Part shown: positions 1-6,344 of the stretch, in pieces
How positions within the stretch are numbered: the first letter of the stretch is position 1
Layout of the letters: the number at the start of each line of letters is the position of its first letter
From: JAQVEM01 sp034660395
GTDB lineage: Bacteria > Actinomycetota > Humimicrobiia > Humimicrobiales > Humimicrobiaceae
DNA: 6,434 bases
Direction: 5' to 3'
Assembly (NCBI GenBank): GCA_034660395.1
Contig: JAYEJA010000002.1
Coordinates: forward strand, 1-6,434
Program-made: the position numbers and the translations under genes
The notes under the pieces: model-generated
Database searches by the model: none
Told to the model about the DNA's origin: nothing
What the model saw: the letters and a program-made list of their open reading frames with translations, nothing else

Positions 1-174
1 GATATATTACTACTACACCAAAAATTGATTCTTGACAAGTTAAAAGTGAAATTGCCTCATCAGTTGTTGTAACTACTTTTTAACCTCCTGATTTAGCCAA
101 AAGCTTTTTATTTAAATCTGAAAAGAGCGAAAACGACCTGGTTAATTAAAGGAAAGATCCATTACAGCTCTATT
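1..174. other. Window edge downstream of activase; no supportable gene
   Basis: This stretch follows the activase stop codon. On the minus strand there is a good Shine-Dalgarno sequence, AGGAGG (84-89). The frame after it is open to the window edge and reads VVTTDEAISLLTCQESIFG and onward, but it has no ATG, GTG or TTG: the codon at the right spacing is GTA (74-76), and a TAA lies just upstream at 80-82. About 25 open codons is not significant by itself, so no gene is called. The 10-bp palindrome AAAAGCTTTT (99-108) has no loop and no adjacent T-run in a useful place, so it is not a terminator. I see no convincing terminator after the activase, so transcription may continue into a gene beyond the edge. 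Confidence 0.4.
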
Positions 175-1092
175 TTAAATTTTCACGTAAAGTCCTATTT
201 GTTCAAATCTTTTTTTTATATACTGCAATTTTTTTTGTGATGGAGCTTCTCGCGTTGGCATTTTATATTTTATACCAAACCTATTATATTTTTCACTTAT
301 GTCGTGGAAAGGAAGTAAATCGATTTCACGTATACTTTTTAATGAAGAAACAAGATCTACAAGGCTATCAATATTTTTCTCTGTATCGGTAATTCCCGTA
401 ACGACAGGAAAACGCAAAATAATATCTTTCCCTCTACCTGCATTTTCTAAGATCCTCAAGTTATTTATAATTAAAATGTTTGAAACTCCTGTATATAATA
501 TGTGCTCTTTATCATCAGTTAATTTAAGATCATAGAGAAACATATCTACATAATTAGACACCAAAGAAAACACATTTCCAAGAGCATAGCCAGAGGTATC
601 CAGTACAGTATGAATGCCCCGACTCTTGCACCCCTTAAGGACTTCTATTAAAAATTGGTACTGCAATAGCGGCTCTCCTCCCGAAAAAGTTACACCTCCT
701 CCAGAGTTATCATAGAACAAAATGTCTTTTTCAATTTCCTTTATTAGCTCATTGATTGTGATTTTTCTACCGGCAATCTTCAGTGCTTCAGTAGGACAAA
801 CACTTGAACAAATTCCGCAATTATCGCAAGCTTGTCTGTTGATATGTGGAATACTATTTTTGTTTTCAAAAGTAATTGCGCCAGTTGGACAAACGTAGGC
901 ACAAACTTGATCTTGACATTTCATACATCTGTTCTTATAAAACATGAGTAAAGGCTCACGACTTCTGCCCTCTGGATTATGGCACCACCAGCATTTAAGA
1001 GGGCAACCTTTCAGGAAAACAGTGGTCCTTATCCCTGGACCGTCATGGATAGCATACCTTTTTATATCGAATATTAACCCGCTATTAACTAT
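175..1092 (-). CDS. Glycyl radical enzyme activating enzyme (radical SAM, HypE-like), apparent ATA start
   Basis: A cytoplasmic radical-SAM activase that should cleave S-adenosylmethionine to place the glycyl radical on the enzyme encoded just upstream. Read from the ATA at 1090-1092 it has 305 residues. Residues 16-28 read HDGPGIRTTVFLK and lead into C30-x3-C34-x2-C37, which holds the 4Fe-4S cluster that binds SAM. A ferredoxin-like insert follows with two four-cysteine sets (C56, C59, C64, C68 and C89, C92, C95, C99), then a GGE SAM-binding motif at 138-140. This is the normal GRE-activase architecture and length. The first ATG (943-945, residue 50) would delete the CxxxCxxC motif and cannot be the real start. 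The ATA lies 7 nt after a perfect GGAGGG, and the codon before it is TAA, so no canonical start is available. It lies 54 nt after the GRE stop, so the two are probably co-transcribed. The partner, not this protein, decides the HypE name. Confidence 0.93.
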   Translation of the reverse strand: MVNSGLIFDIKRYAIHDGPGIRTTVFLKGCPLKCWWCHNPEGRSREPLLMFYKNRCMKCQDQVCAYVCPTGAITFENKNSIPHINRQACDNCGICSSVCPTEALKIAGRKITINELIKEIEKDILFYDNSGGGVTFSGGEPLLQYQFLIEVLKGCKSRGIHTVLDTSGYALGNVFSLVSNYVDMFLYDLKLTDDKEHILYTGVSNILIINNLRILENAGRGKDIILRFPVVTGITDTEKNIDSLVDLVSSLKSIREIDLLPFHDISEKYNRFGIKYKMPTREAPSQKKLQYIKKRFEQIGLYVKI

Positions 1093-1099
1093 TTAATTA

Positions 1100-1105
1100 C
1101 CCTCC
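1100..1105 (-). promoter_or_regulatory. Ribosome binding site that fixes the activase start at ATA
   Basis: Minus-strand GGAGGG with 7 nt (TAATTAA) before ATA at 1090-1092. The activase family's N-terminal residues (VNSGLIFDIKRYAIHDGPG) begin immediately after this ATA. The spacing and homology both argue that translation starts here despite the non-standard codon. The other reading is that the ATG has mutated to ATA. Confidence 0.75.
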
Positions 1106-1146
1106 ACTATTTTTATTTAGCCATTTACTTGAAAAACTCATATTTA

Positions 1147-3564
1147 TTAGACTTCTTTTTGTTCCGATCTCGCAATTATTTCATCTTGCAAACCTTTTGG
1201 TAAATTCACAAAGTAATCACTATATCCAGCAACTCTAACCATTAAATCCTGGAAATCTTGAGGAAATTTTTGTGCTTCGCGAAGCAATTTAGCACTTACC
1301 ACATTAAACTGAACGTGATGTCCTCCCATATTGAAAAAGGTTCTCATAAGCTGGCCAAGTTTTTTTATGTTCTCTTCCCCCTCGAACATATCCGGAGTCA
1401 GTTTCTGATTAAGCAAAGCTCCACCAGTTTTATCCCAGTCACATTTGGAAACTGACTTAAATACAGCTGCTATTCCCTTCTTATCACTCCCTTGAACAGG
1501 TGAAATACCTTCAGAAACCGCCAAACCTGCTTTTCTTCCATCTGGCGTTGCCCCGGTAACCTTTCCAAAATATACATGAGCTGTAGTGGGAAAGAAATAA
1601 GCCCTCTTTGAAGCGTGCCTGATCGGAGATGATGGATAACTTTCGATTATCTCCACCATATTATCGACTACTTTCTTTGCAATTTCATCGGCATAATCAT
1701 TGTCTTCTCCATACTTGGGTGTTTTATTCAAAATGATTTGCCTTAACGTTTCATACTTTCCTTCGAAGTTTTGCTTGAGTGCCTTAAGAAATTCGTTCAT
1801 AGATACCCTCTTATTATCAAACACATGGTACTTAATTGAAGTTAAACTATAGGTAAGAGTGCCTAACCCTACAATATGAACATATTGGGTGTTGTATCTT
1901 GTTCCGCCAACATTATAATCTTTAGCTTTTTCAACGCAATCATCCAACCAAAGAGATTCGAAAGGAACTGGCAAATATTTTGCATAGAGTTCCTCTACGA
2001 TGTCATTTCCTTTCATTTTTATGTCCATAAAATGTTTAATCTGCTTAATAAAAGCCTCCCAGAGCTCGTCAAAAGTCTTAAAGCCTCTTGGATCTCCGGT
2101 TTCTATACCAATCTTTTCCCTACTTCGAGGATTTACGCCATTATTTAAGGTTATCTCAAAAATTTTGGGAAGATTGAAATATCCTGTTAAAATGTAACTT
2201 TCTTTCCCGAAAGATCCAGTTTCAACACAACCACTAACCCCAGAGGTGCGAGTGTCTTTCAAACTCTTACCCTGCCTCAACATTTTAACTATAACTCCAT
2301 CAAAATTAAAGAACGGTGGCTCGCCCATTCCGGATCCTGCTACTTTTAAAGCCTTTGTAATAAATTGTTCTGGATTTTTGTTACTAACTAACACAGCTGT
2401 ATTTGGCTGTAAAGTCCTTACTTCATCAAGAACTTCTAAAATTAAGTAAGATAATTCATTAACCCCATCTGAACCATCCTTTTTTAGCCCACCAATATTA
2501 ATTTTTGTAAAGTCGTTATATGTAAAGCTTTCTTCCGCCGTTACACCAACTTTTGGCACTGCCGGCTGGTTGTTAAACTTAATCCAAAATGCCTCAAGAA
2601 GCTCTTTTGCTTCCTGTCTTGTTAACCTTCCTTCTGTAATGTCTTTTTCGTAAAATGGATATAAATGCTGATCTAAACGCCCAGGATTAAAAGAATCCCA
2701 TGGGTTTGTTTCATAGACCACTCCTACATGAACAAACCAGTAATGTTGAAGAACTTCCCAGAATGTCCTAGGTGCATGTGCTGGAACCCAACGACATATT
2801 TTTGCCATTTCATCAAGCTCTTTTTTTCTCCCAGGATCTTTCTCTTCCTTTATCATCTTTTTTAATTTTTCTACATAGCGCTTAGCGTAGATTAAAATGG
2901 CATCTGCTGCAATATCCATACTCTTGAGTTCTTCTATTTTGTCATGGTATTCTGGATCAGTTGCCTTCTGTTCCTTTATTTTCTCTTTAATTCTTCCTTT
3001 TATGTCTAAAACTCCGATTTTGAATATTCTTTCACCGCCAGCTGTATGACCTGGTGCTCTTTGCTCCATAAATTCTGTCCATATTCCTAATTTATAAGCT
3101 TCTTTCCATTCCCGAGGTAAGTTTTTAAAGATAATATCCCTCATTGTTTTACCATTCCAAAATGGAATTATCTCATTTTCGTACAATTCTCTGGTTTCAT
3201 CATTAACCTCGTAAGGCATATTTTCCCTGAAATTTAAAATTTCTAAGTCTTTCATACTATGAGTACAAATTTCTGGATATGTCGGAACTTCTTGCGGGCC
3301 AATCCCTCTTACCCCAACAATCAATTGACCTTTTTCAATTGGTAGGCTTACATGTTCCATTAAGTATTTAAATGCCAGTGCATGCTGCATGGGGACAGAT
3401 TGCTCTGTGCCAATTCCACTTTTATAAAATTCTGTTATAACTTTAGCTCTCTCATTAGATACCTTAACCTTAGTTTTTACACTTTCTTTTCTAAGTCTTG
3501 AAATTCTTTCATTTATTGGTCTAACAGTAGCTCTCCTCTTTTTCATTTCTTCTTTTACAACCAT
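1147..3564 (-). CDS. hypD: Glycyl radical enzyme, probable trans-4-hydroxy-L-proline dehydratase (HypD-like)
   Basis: An 805-residue glycyl radical enzyme of typical size, with a PFL-like domain over most of its length and the C-terminal glycine-radical loop RVAGYSDYF (radical Gly780). The thiyl-radical site is GCVETG, with Cys446 and general-base Glu448, as in GRE dehydratases; pyruvate formate-lyase has Cys-Cys instead. Compared with Clostridioides difficile HypD as I remember it, the substrate-site residues are all kept: His173 (H160), Asp290 (D278), Ser346 (S334), Asp351 and Phe352 (D339, F340), Tyr462 (Y450), and the PTT at 659-661. The HypD reaction removes water from trans-4-hydroxy-L-proline to give pyrroline-5-carboxylate. 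The start is ATG at 3564, 11 nt after AAAGGAGG (3576-3583). Met7 (3546) is possible but lacks a good RBS. The activase follows in the same direction, and aconitase X genes precede it after a 250-nt gap. GRE membership is near certain; the exact substrate is inferred. Confidence 0.93.
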   Translation of the reverse strand: MVVKEEMKKRRATVRPINERISRLRKESVKTKVKVSNERAKVITEFYKSGIGTEQSVPMQHALAFKYLMEHVSLPIEKGQLIVGVRGIGPQEVPTYPEICTHSMKDLEILNFRENMPYEVNDETRELYENEIIPFWNGKTMRDIIFKNLPREWKEAYKLGIWTEFMEQRAPGHTAGGERIFKIGVLDIKGRIKEKIKEQKATDPEYHDKIEELKSMDIAADAILIYAKRYVEKLKKMIKEEKDPGRKKELDEMAKICRWVPAHAPRTFWEVLQHYWFVHVGVVYETNPWDSFNPGRLDQHLYPFYEKDITEGRLTRQEAKELLEAFWIKFNNQPAVPKVGVTAEESFTYNDFTKINIGGLKKDGSDGVNELSYLILEVLDEVRTLQPNTAVLVSNKNPEQFITKALKVAGSGMGEPPFFNFDGVIVKMLRQGKSLKDTRTSGVSGCVETGSFGKESYILTGYFNLPKIFEITLNNGVNPRSREKIGIETGDPRGFKTFDELWEAFIKQIKHFMDIKMKGNDIVEELYAKYLPVPFESLWLDDCVEKAKDYNVGGTRYNTQYVHIVGLGTLTYSLTSIKYHVFDNKRVSMNEFLKALKQNFEGKYETLRQIILNKTPKYGEDNDYADEIAKKVVDNMVEIIESYPSSPIRHASKRAYFFPTTAHVYFGKVTGATPDGRKAGLAVSEGISPVQGSDKKGIAAVFKSVSKCDWDKTGGALLNQKLTPDMFEGEENIKKLGQLMRTFFNMGGHHVQFNVVSAKLLREAQKFPQDFQDLMVRVAGYSDYFVNLPKGLQDEIIARSEQKEV

Positions 3565-3814
3565 ATGATCTTCATCCTCCTTTGTAATTCACCTCCCACA
3601 CGCATCTTACTTCATTTTTGCTGTGGTAAGGTGTAATCTAAATTTTATGCTCATTTTTTTAGTAATATTAGGAAAAGGTGATTTCTTTATTGCCTTCGTA
3701 TACTTTTAATTTTATTTTTAAAATAATTTTTGACTTTCAGAAATATTTTTAAAAATTCTGAGATTAATTTAGTTCACTTTTAAAATTTAACTAACATATT
3801 AATTTATTTTAAAT
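3565..3814. other. AT-rich gap between aconitase X small subunit and glycyl radical enzyme genes
   Basis: 250 nt with no ORF of note. It contains an AT-rich inverted repeat (3737-3761): TCAGAA and TTCTGA arms around ATA plus TTTTTAAAAA. On the minus strand no clean T-run follows directly, so it is a poor terminator and could instead be an operator. Near the GRE start there are two purine-rich Shine-Dalgarno-like runs, GGGAGGTG (3591-3598) and AAAGGAGG (3576-3583); the nearer one serves the GRE. I found no convincing sigma-A or sigma-54 promoter, but the gap is wide enough for the GRE and activase to have their own promoter, so a single operon with aconitase X is not proven. Confidence 0.5.
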
Positions 3815-4240
3815 TCATTCCAATATGATTATACTTTTTTCTTTATCATCAACCCTTAAGAGGATATCGGGATAAAAGTTTTTGAAATCGTCTTCCGATA
3901 CAACCACAATCGGCACACTTTTTCCATATAATACTTTAGCAACAATCGCTCCTATAGCAATAATTGGCTCACAGAAAATATTAATTATGGCAGCAGGCCC
4001 ATGATTACAGCGTATTGCTTCCAGTAATACTCCCGAACTGCTACTGGAACCATGTCCCCGGGGAAAGATTAAAACTTTTCCCGTTATATCCTGTCCCTCT
4101 AAGGGATGTTCCCTTTCAATTATTTTTCCCGTTTCTGGATCAAGCCCTCCCCAGAAACATAAAGATTTATCAGTTACCAGCGCCCTACCTTCTGCTTTTC
4201 CCCGTGCATAAAATTTTGCAGTCATAACTTTATAACTCAT
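3815..4240 (-). CDS. Aconitase X small (swivel) subunit
   Basis: The 141-residue swivel-domain subunit (DUF126 family) of two-component aconitase X, which closes the active site over the large subunit. Visible family features are the GRALVTDKSLCFWGG segment near residues 18-32, PETGKI(36-41), EREHPLEGQDITGKVL (42-57), and the serine-rich substrate loop GHGSSSSSG (62-70) followed by VLLEAIRC. Many relatives have GRGS at this loop, so His63 in place of the usual Arg is a possible substrate-related change; this is from memory of the family. The start is ATG at 4240, 5 nt after GGAGGGG (4246-4252). A longer frame begins at 4276 but has no such RBS and would overlap the large-subunit gene by 47 nt. 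The chosen start overlaps the large-subunit gene by 11 nt, which fits translational coupling and equal production of the two subunits. Substrate: see the large subunit. Confidence 0.92.
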   Translation of the reverse strand: MSYKVMTAKFYARGKAEGRALVTDKSLCFWGGLDPETGKIIEREHPLEGQDITGKVLIFPRGHGSSSSSGVLLEAIRCNHGPAAIINIFCEPIIAIGAIVAKVLYGKSVPIVVVSEDDFKNFYPDILLRVDDKEKSIIILE

Positions 4241-5492
4241 AATTACCCCTCCAAATACCGCTAATTGCTGTTTCAACGCAAGTCTTTAAGCTTCCGAATA
4301 TAACTTCCAATCCTGTTTGAGCTGGGGCATAATGGGCAAATTTACCCGAATTGGTCATTAGAACCTTAAAATCCCAGTTATCCAGTGGCCAGTTTAATAT
4401 GCATGTATCGGTAGTTATCATGGCACCTGTTTCTTCTATTTCCTTCCAAACGCCCATTTTCTTTAATAAAAACTCCGTATTCTGGTTAGTATGAATCCAG
4501 AATTGTACTCCTTCTGCTATCCTTCTTGATTTTAACAGTTTTAAAGTCATAACAACTTCCTGATAAGAAAAATGAGGACAACCTACGGCGATCAGATCTA
4601 CATTTTTTCTTTTTACGGTCACGGTCAACTCCCTAGCTATTTCCAAAACATCATCATAACCATAATCGGCAATCTGTAAGGGTTGCCTCCCTTGAAAAGC
4701 CATCTCAAGATTATGTGCCTCCGGAGTTATCCCTACTACATGAAATAGGCCTACCGAGCCGGATGAGGCTGATGCTGCACTTAATGCTTTTAATTGATCA
4801 AAAGTAATTTCTGTAGGTATTCCCTGCAATACCGGAACCAGATCACCGGTAATCTTACCGACAAGATAACCTATGGCTGCATAAAAAGCAGTAGAATGTT
4901 CCCGGTTTTCCAATCCGTGGAATTTAAATAAAAATTGTCCCCTGCGATTCTCCGTTAAATGGAATTCAATATCGGGAGTTCTTCCAGTTAAAGCAGCACA
5001 AATATCTGTGAAATCTCCGTATCGAGCAGTTCTTGCTCCCAATACTGAATTTGCAAAATTAATTGCATTTGATTCTGCCCAAGTAATATGTTCTCCGAAT
5101 CTGGGAATGTTACCTTGTTGATAGGGTGTACATGTCCATATGGGTATACACCCCATTTTAAGATAAGCTTTCTCCATAGCAGCACTTTTCGAAGAAAAGC
5201 TTTTGGGCACTTTAAAATCCTTCCAGCGTTTAATGTCTCTTGAGGTAATATTAAGGGTAGTGGGAACTCTGACCTTACCTCCTCCTTCTGCTAGTTTTTC
5301 GGCAAATTCCAGGCCCGCTTGTCCTGTAGCCGCAAAAGAGCAGCCATCTATATGGGCTTGCTTAATATCAATAAGCTTACTGGCTCCATAAGATTTAGCT
5401 AGCTCAACCAGCACTTCCATTGCCATTCTTGCCGATTCCCCATTTTTTCCTTCTAGGAATTCTTTATCTTTCCGTGATAGTGTTAGATTCAC
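4230..5492 (-). CDS. Aconitase X catalytic (large) subunit, possible cis-3-hydroxy-L-proline dehydratase
   Basis: A 420-residue large subunit (DUF521, aconitase X) of the aconitase superfamily. Family blocks in order: HIDGCSFAATGQAGLEFAEK (47-66), the VPTTLNITSRD block (76-86), CIPIWTCTPYQQGNIPRFGE (115-134), a block at 135-172 carrying WAESNA and GARTARYGDFTD, AVGCPHFSY (302-310) and MITTDTCILNWP (358-369). Cys121, Cys305 and Cys364 are the likely iron or Fe-S ligands. Known two-subunit bacterial members dehydrate cis-3-hydroxy-L-proline to pyrroline-2-carboxylate; archaeal ones dehydrate phosphomevalonate. No isoprenoid genes are nearby, and a hydroxyproline-type GRE is, so the proline role is favoured, but this is inference. 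The start is GTG at 5492, 6 nt after AAAAGGAGGG (5499-5508). An ATG at 5567 keeps the frame open but would put this RBS inside the gene and add 25 residues that look nothing like the family. Confidence 0.93.
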   Translation of the reverse strand: MNLTLSRKDKEFLEGKNGESARMAMEVLVELAKSYGASKLIDIKQAHIDGCSFAATGQAGLEFAEKLAEGGGKVRVPTTLNITSRDIKRWKDFKVPKSFSSKSAAMEKAYLKMGCIPIWTCTPYQQGNIPRFGEHITWAESNAINFANSVLGARTARYGDFTDICAALTGRTPDIEFHLTENRRGQFLFKFHGLENREHSTAFYAAIGYLVGKITGDLVPVLQGIPTEITFDQLKALSAASASSGSVGLFHVVGITPEAHNLEMAFQGRQPLQIADYGYDDVLEIARELTVTVKRKNVDLIAVGCPHFSYQEVVMTLKLLKSRRIAEGVQFWIHTNQNTEFLLKKMGVWKEIEETGAMITTDTCILNWPLDNWDFKVLMTNSGKFAHYAPAQTGLEVIFGSLKTCVETAISGIWRGNYEL

Positions 5493-5522
5493 ACTATACC
5501 CTCCTTTTTTGTATTTGTGCAT

Positions 5523-5552
5523 TTTAGAAAACTTCAAATCTTTTATTTTCAA
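5523..5552 (-). promoter_or_regulatory. Possible sigma-A promoter for the aconitase X genes
   Basis: Minus-strand TTGAAA (5547-5552) and TCTAAA (5523-5528) separated by 18 nt, about 30 nt before the GTG start of the large subunit. The match is 5 of 6 at -35 and 4 of 6 at -10. In AT-rich DNA such matches arise often by chance. The position is right for a short leader that contains only the ribosome binding site. Confidence 0.3.
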
Positions 5553-5624
5553 GATTTTTATACACATCCAGTTTTTATTTACCTTTACTCAACACAAAGT
5601 TTAGAAAATCAATCATTTAAGTCT

Positions 5625-5650
5625 AGTGGAAACCCATGGGCAAGCCAGTG
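5625..5650 (-). repeat. Degenerate solo copy of the IS right end
   Basis: Plus-strand CCCATGGGCAAGCCAGTG (5633-5650) differs at two positions from CCCACGGGCAAGCCCGTG at the IS right end (5818-5835). On the minus strand the similarity continues past the palindrome: TTTCCACT here against TATCTACT at the live right end. Because the tail is shared as well, this looks like the remnant of a related IS200-type element, not a chance palindrome. No tnpA remnant accompanies it. It lies between the AOR stop and the aconitase X promoter region. Confidence 0.6.
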
Positions 5651-5667
5651 TTAGTTTGCTCTTCAGA

Positions 5668-5809
5668 TCAATAAACGATACCTAATTCATCTAATTTTTC
5701 AGGTTTCGGTTTTCCAGTCTCCACATCCCGGCCTCTGTCGAGGTTATATTGTTTTTGCGTCTCTTTATAATTCTTGACAATATATTTGTCTTCATCTTGA
5801 TAGGCACCG
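5668..5809 (-). pseudogene. Aldehyde:ferredoxin oxidoreductase-like gene, 3' fragment cut off by the IS
   Basis: Encodes the last 46 residues of the interrupted gene, from GAYQDEDKYI to the stop at 5668-5670. The pattern YNLDRGRDVETGKPKPEKL followed by DELGI matches the usual AOR C-terminus (YYELRGWD..TG.PT.EKL.ELGL). AOR enzymes are tungsten/4Fe-4S cytoplasmic proteins that oxidise aldehydes with ferredoxin. This part is now separated from the rest of the gene by the transposable element and has no start or RBS of its own. The family call rests on this C-terminal motif plus the matching fragment at 6345-6434; a related AOR-family subunit, such as the tungsten subunit of a benzoyl-CoA reductase, is possible. 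Confidence 0.75.
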
Positions 5810-5818
5810 AGTAGATAC

Positions 5819-5836
5819 CCACGGGCAAGCCCGTGG
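5819..5836. repeat. IS right-end palindrome
   Basis: CCACGGGC-AA-GCCCGTGG, 8-bp perfect arms and a 2-nt centre, starting 4 nt after the tnpA stop codon. In this family such hairpins are bound by TnpA, and cleavage occurs a few nt on the outer side. Here the outer tail is TATCTACT on the minus strand. Confidence 0.85.
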
Positions 5837-5840
5837 CACT

Positions 5841-6272
5841 TTAAAACAATTCAAGCTTCGCTTGACCTAAATCCTGAGTTTTTTGCCATCTTACGTATTC
5901 TAATATGCTCTTTTCGTCCAAGCCTATAGTAGAGACAAAGTATCCTGGTGACCATACGATGTTTTCTTTCCAATATACCTTGGATAGCCAGGAAAACTTT
6001 TTCCTTAATCTACTTGCTGTTTGAGCTTTTATTCTACTTATTACTTCGGACACTCTATATTTGGGTGGTATTATCATCACCATATGGATATGATCTATCT
6101 GGATATTGTATTCGATAATCTCACATCCGGGGAGACTTCTCATAATTTTGGGAAAAAGTTTTCTTAAGTACCCCCGTAGACCAGGATTTAGGATACGGCG
6201 GCGATATTTGGATACCCATACTATATGATATTCGGTGCGATATGCACTATGTCCTGATAGTCTTATTTCCAT
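5841..6272 (-). CDS. tnpA: IS200/IS605-family Y1 transposase
   Basis: A complete 143-residue TnpA of the HUH superfamily, the usual length for IS200/IS605 single-strand transposases. Features are the N-terminal strand TEYHIVWVSKYRRRIL (13-28), the metal-binding HUH motif H61-I-H63 within QIDHIHMVMIIPP, the VSEVISRIKAQTASRLRKKF helix (74-93), and the catalytic helix with nucleophile Tyr126 and Gln130 (EYVRWQKTQD). No frameshift or missing catalytic residue is seen, so it should be active. The ATG at 6272 has no good Shine-Dalgarno sequence, and no alternative in-frame start lies upstream; weak translation is common for IS200 transposases. It is transcribed in the same direction as the interrupted AOR gene. 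Confidence 0.95.
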   Translation of the reverse strand: MEIRLSGHSAYRTEYHIVWVSKYRRRILNPGLRGYLRKLFPKIMRSLPGCEIIEYNIQIDHIHMVMIIPPKYRVSEVISRIKAQTASRLRKKFSWLSKVYWKENIVWSPGYFVSTIGLDEKSILEYVRWQKTQDLGQAKLELF

Positions 6273-6297
6273 AAGTACATTGTAACATATCGCCGCC
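6197..6297 (-). promoter_or_regulatory. Inverted repeat spanning the tnpA start (possible translation control)
   Basis: A perfect 11-bp GC-rich inverted repeat: GGCGGCGATAT at 6197-6207 (plus strand, inside tnpA codons for RRRI) and ATATCGCCGCC at 6287-6297, just upstream of the gene. In tnpA mRNA the arms could pair and place the start codon in a loop of about 79 nt. IS200 in enterobacteria represses tnpA with a leader stem-loop, so the role is plausible. The function is inferred; only the repeat is seen. Confidence 0.4.
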
Positions 6298-6309
6298 TAA
6301 CCATTCATC

Positions 6310-6325
6310 CACGGGCAAGCCCGTG
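6310..6325. repeat. IS left-end palindrome
   Basis: CACGGGC-AA-GCCCGTG, 7-bp perfect arms and a 2-nt centre, identical in core to the right-end copy and in the same orientation. It lies 19 nt inside the left boundary and 37 nt before the tnpA start codon, as expected for the TnpA-bound hairpin at the left end. Confidence 0.85.
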
Positions 6326-6344
6326 ATATTCTGCCCTTCGGGTT

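Larger units (their letters stand above)
5810..6344 (-). mobile_element. IS200-type (IS200/IS605 family) insertion sequence, tnpA only
   Basis: A 535-bp element with one Y1 transposase gene and subterminal palindromes near each end: CACGGGC-AA-GCCCGTG at 6310-6325 (left end, upstream of tnpA) and an 8-bp-arm version at 5819-5836 (right end). There are no terminal inverted repeats and no target duplication, as expected for this family, which moves as single-stranded DNA. Boundaries come from rejoining the interrupted AOR frame: the minus-strand flank CCTTTACT (ending 6345) joined to CGGTGCC (from 5809) gives in-frame R-P-L-L-G-A-Y. Because both junctions end in TACT, the exact limits are uncertain by up to 4 nt. 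The likely target motif is TTTACT or part of it. A small CCC-TTC-GGG hairpin (6334-6342) lies at the very left end. No tnpB is present. Confidence 0.9.

Noticed and set aside
175..945. Activase start at the first ATG (256 residues)
   Set aside because: It would remove the radical-SAM CxxxCxxC motif and 49 conserved residues; the ribosome binding site lies upstream at 1100-1105.
3737..3761. Rho-independent terminator after the aconitase X small subunit gene
   Set aside because: The stem is almost all A-T with a 3-nt bulge, and no T-run follows directly on the minus strand.
3815..4276. Longer aconitase X small subunit starting at ATG 4276
   Set aside because: ATG 4240 has an ideal RBS and matches the usual family N-terminus; the longer form only adds residues read from the large-subunit gene in another frame.
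299..5391. Plus-strand open frames of 60-90 codons inside the large minus-strand genes (for example 299-535, 1876-2148, 4015-4227, 5203-5391)
   Set aside because: All lie opposite strongly conserved coding sequence, show no recognisable family and lack supporting ribosome binding sites.
4230..5492. Phosphomevalonate dehydratase of the archaeal mevalonate pathway
   Set aside because: Nothing else from isoprenoid synthesis is present, and the bacterial setting with a hydroxyproline-type GRE fits the proline role better. It is not excluded by sequence alone.
4230..5567. Longer aconitase X large subunit starting at ATG 5567
   Set aside because: The extra 25 residues are not family-like and contain the translated ribosome binding site of the GTG at 5492.
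5619..6326. Three copies of the ACGGGCAAGCCCGTG-like palindrome as a CRISPR array
   Set aside because: Spacing is irregular (about 180 and 490 nt), and two copies sit exactly at the ends of an IS200-type element.
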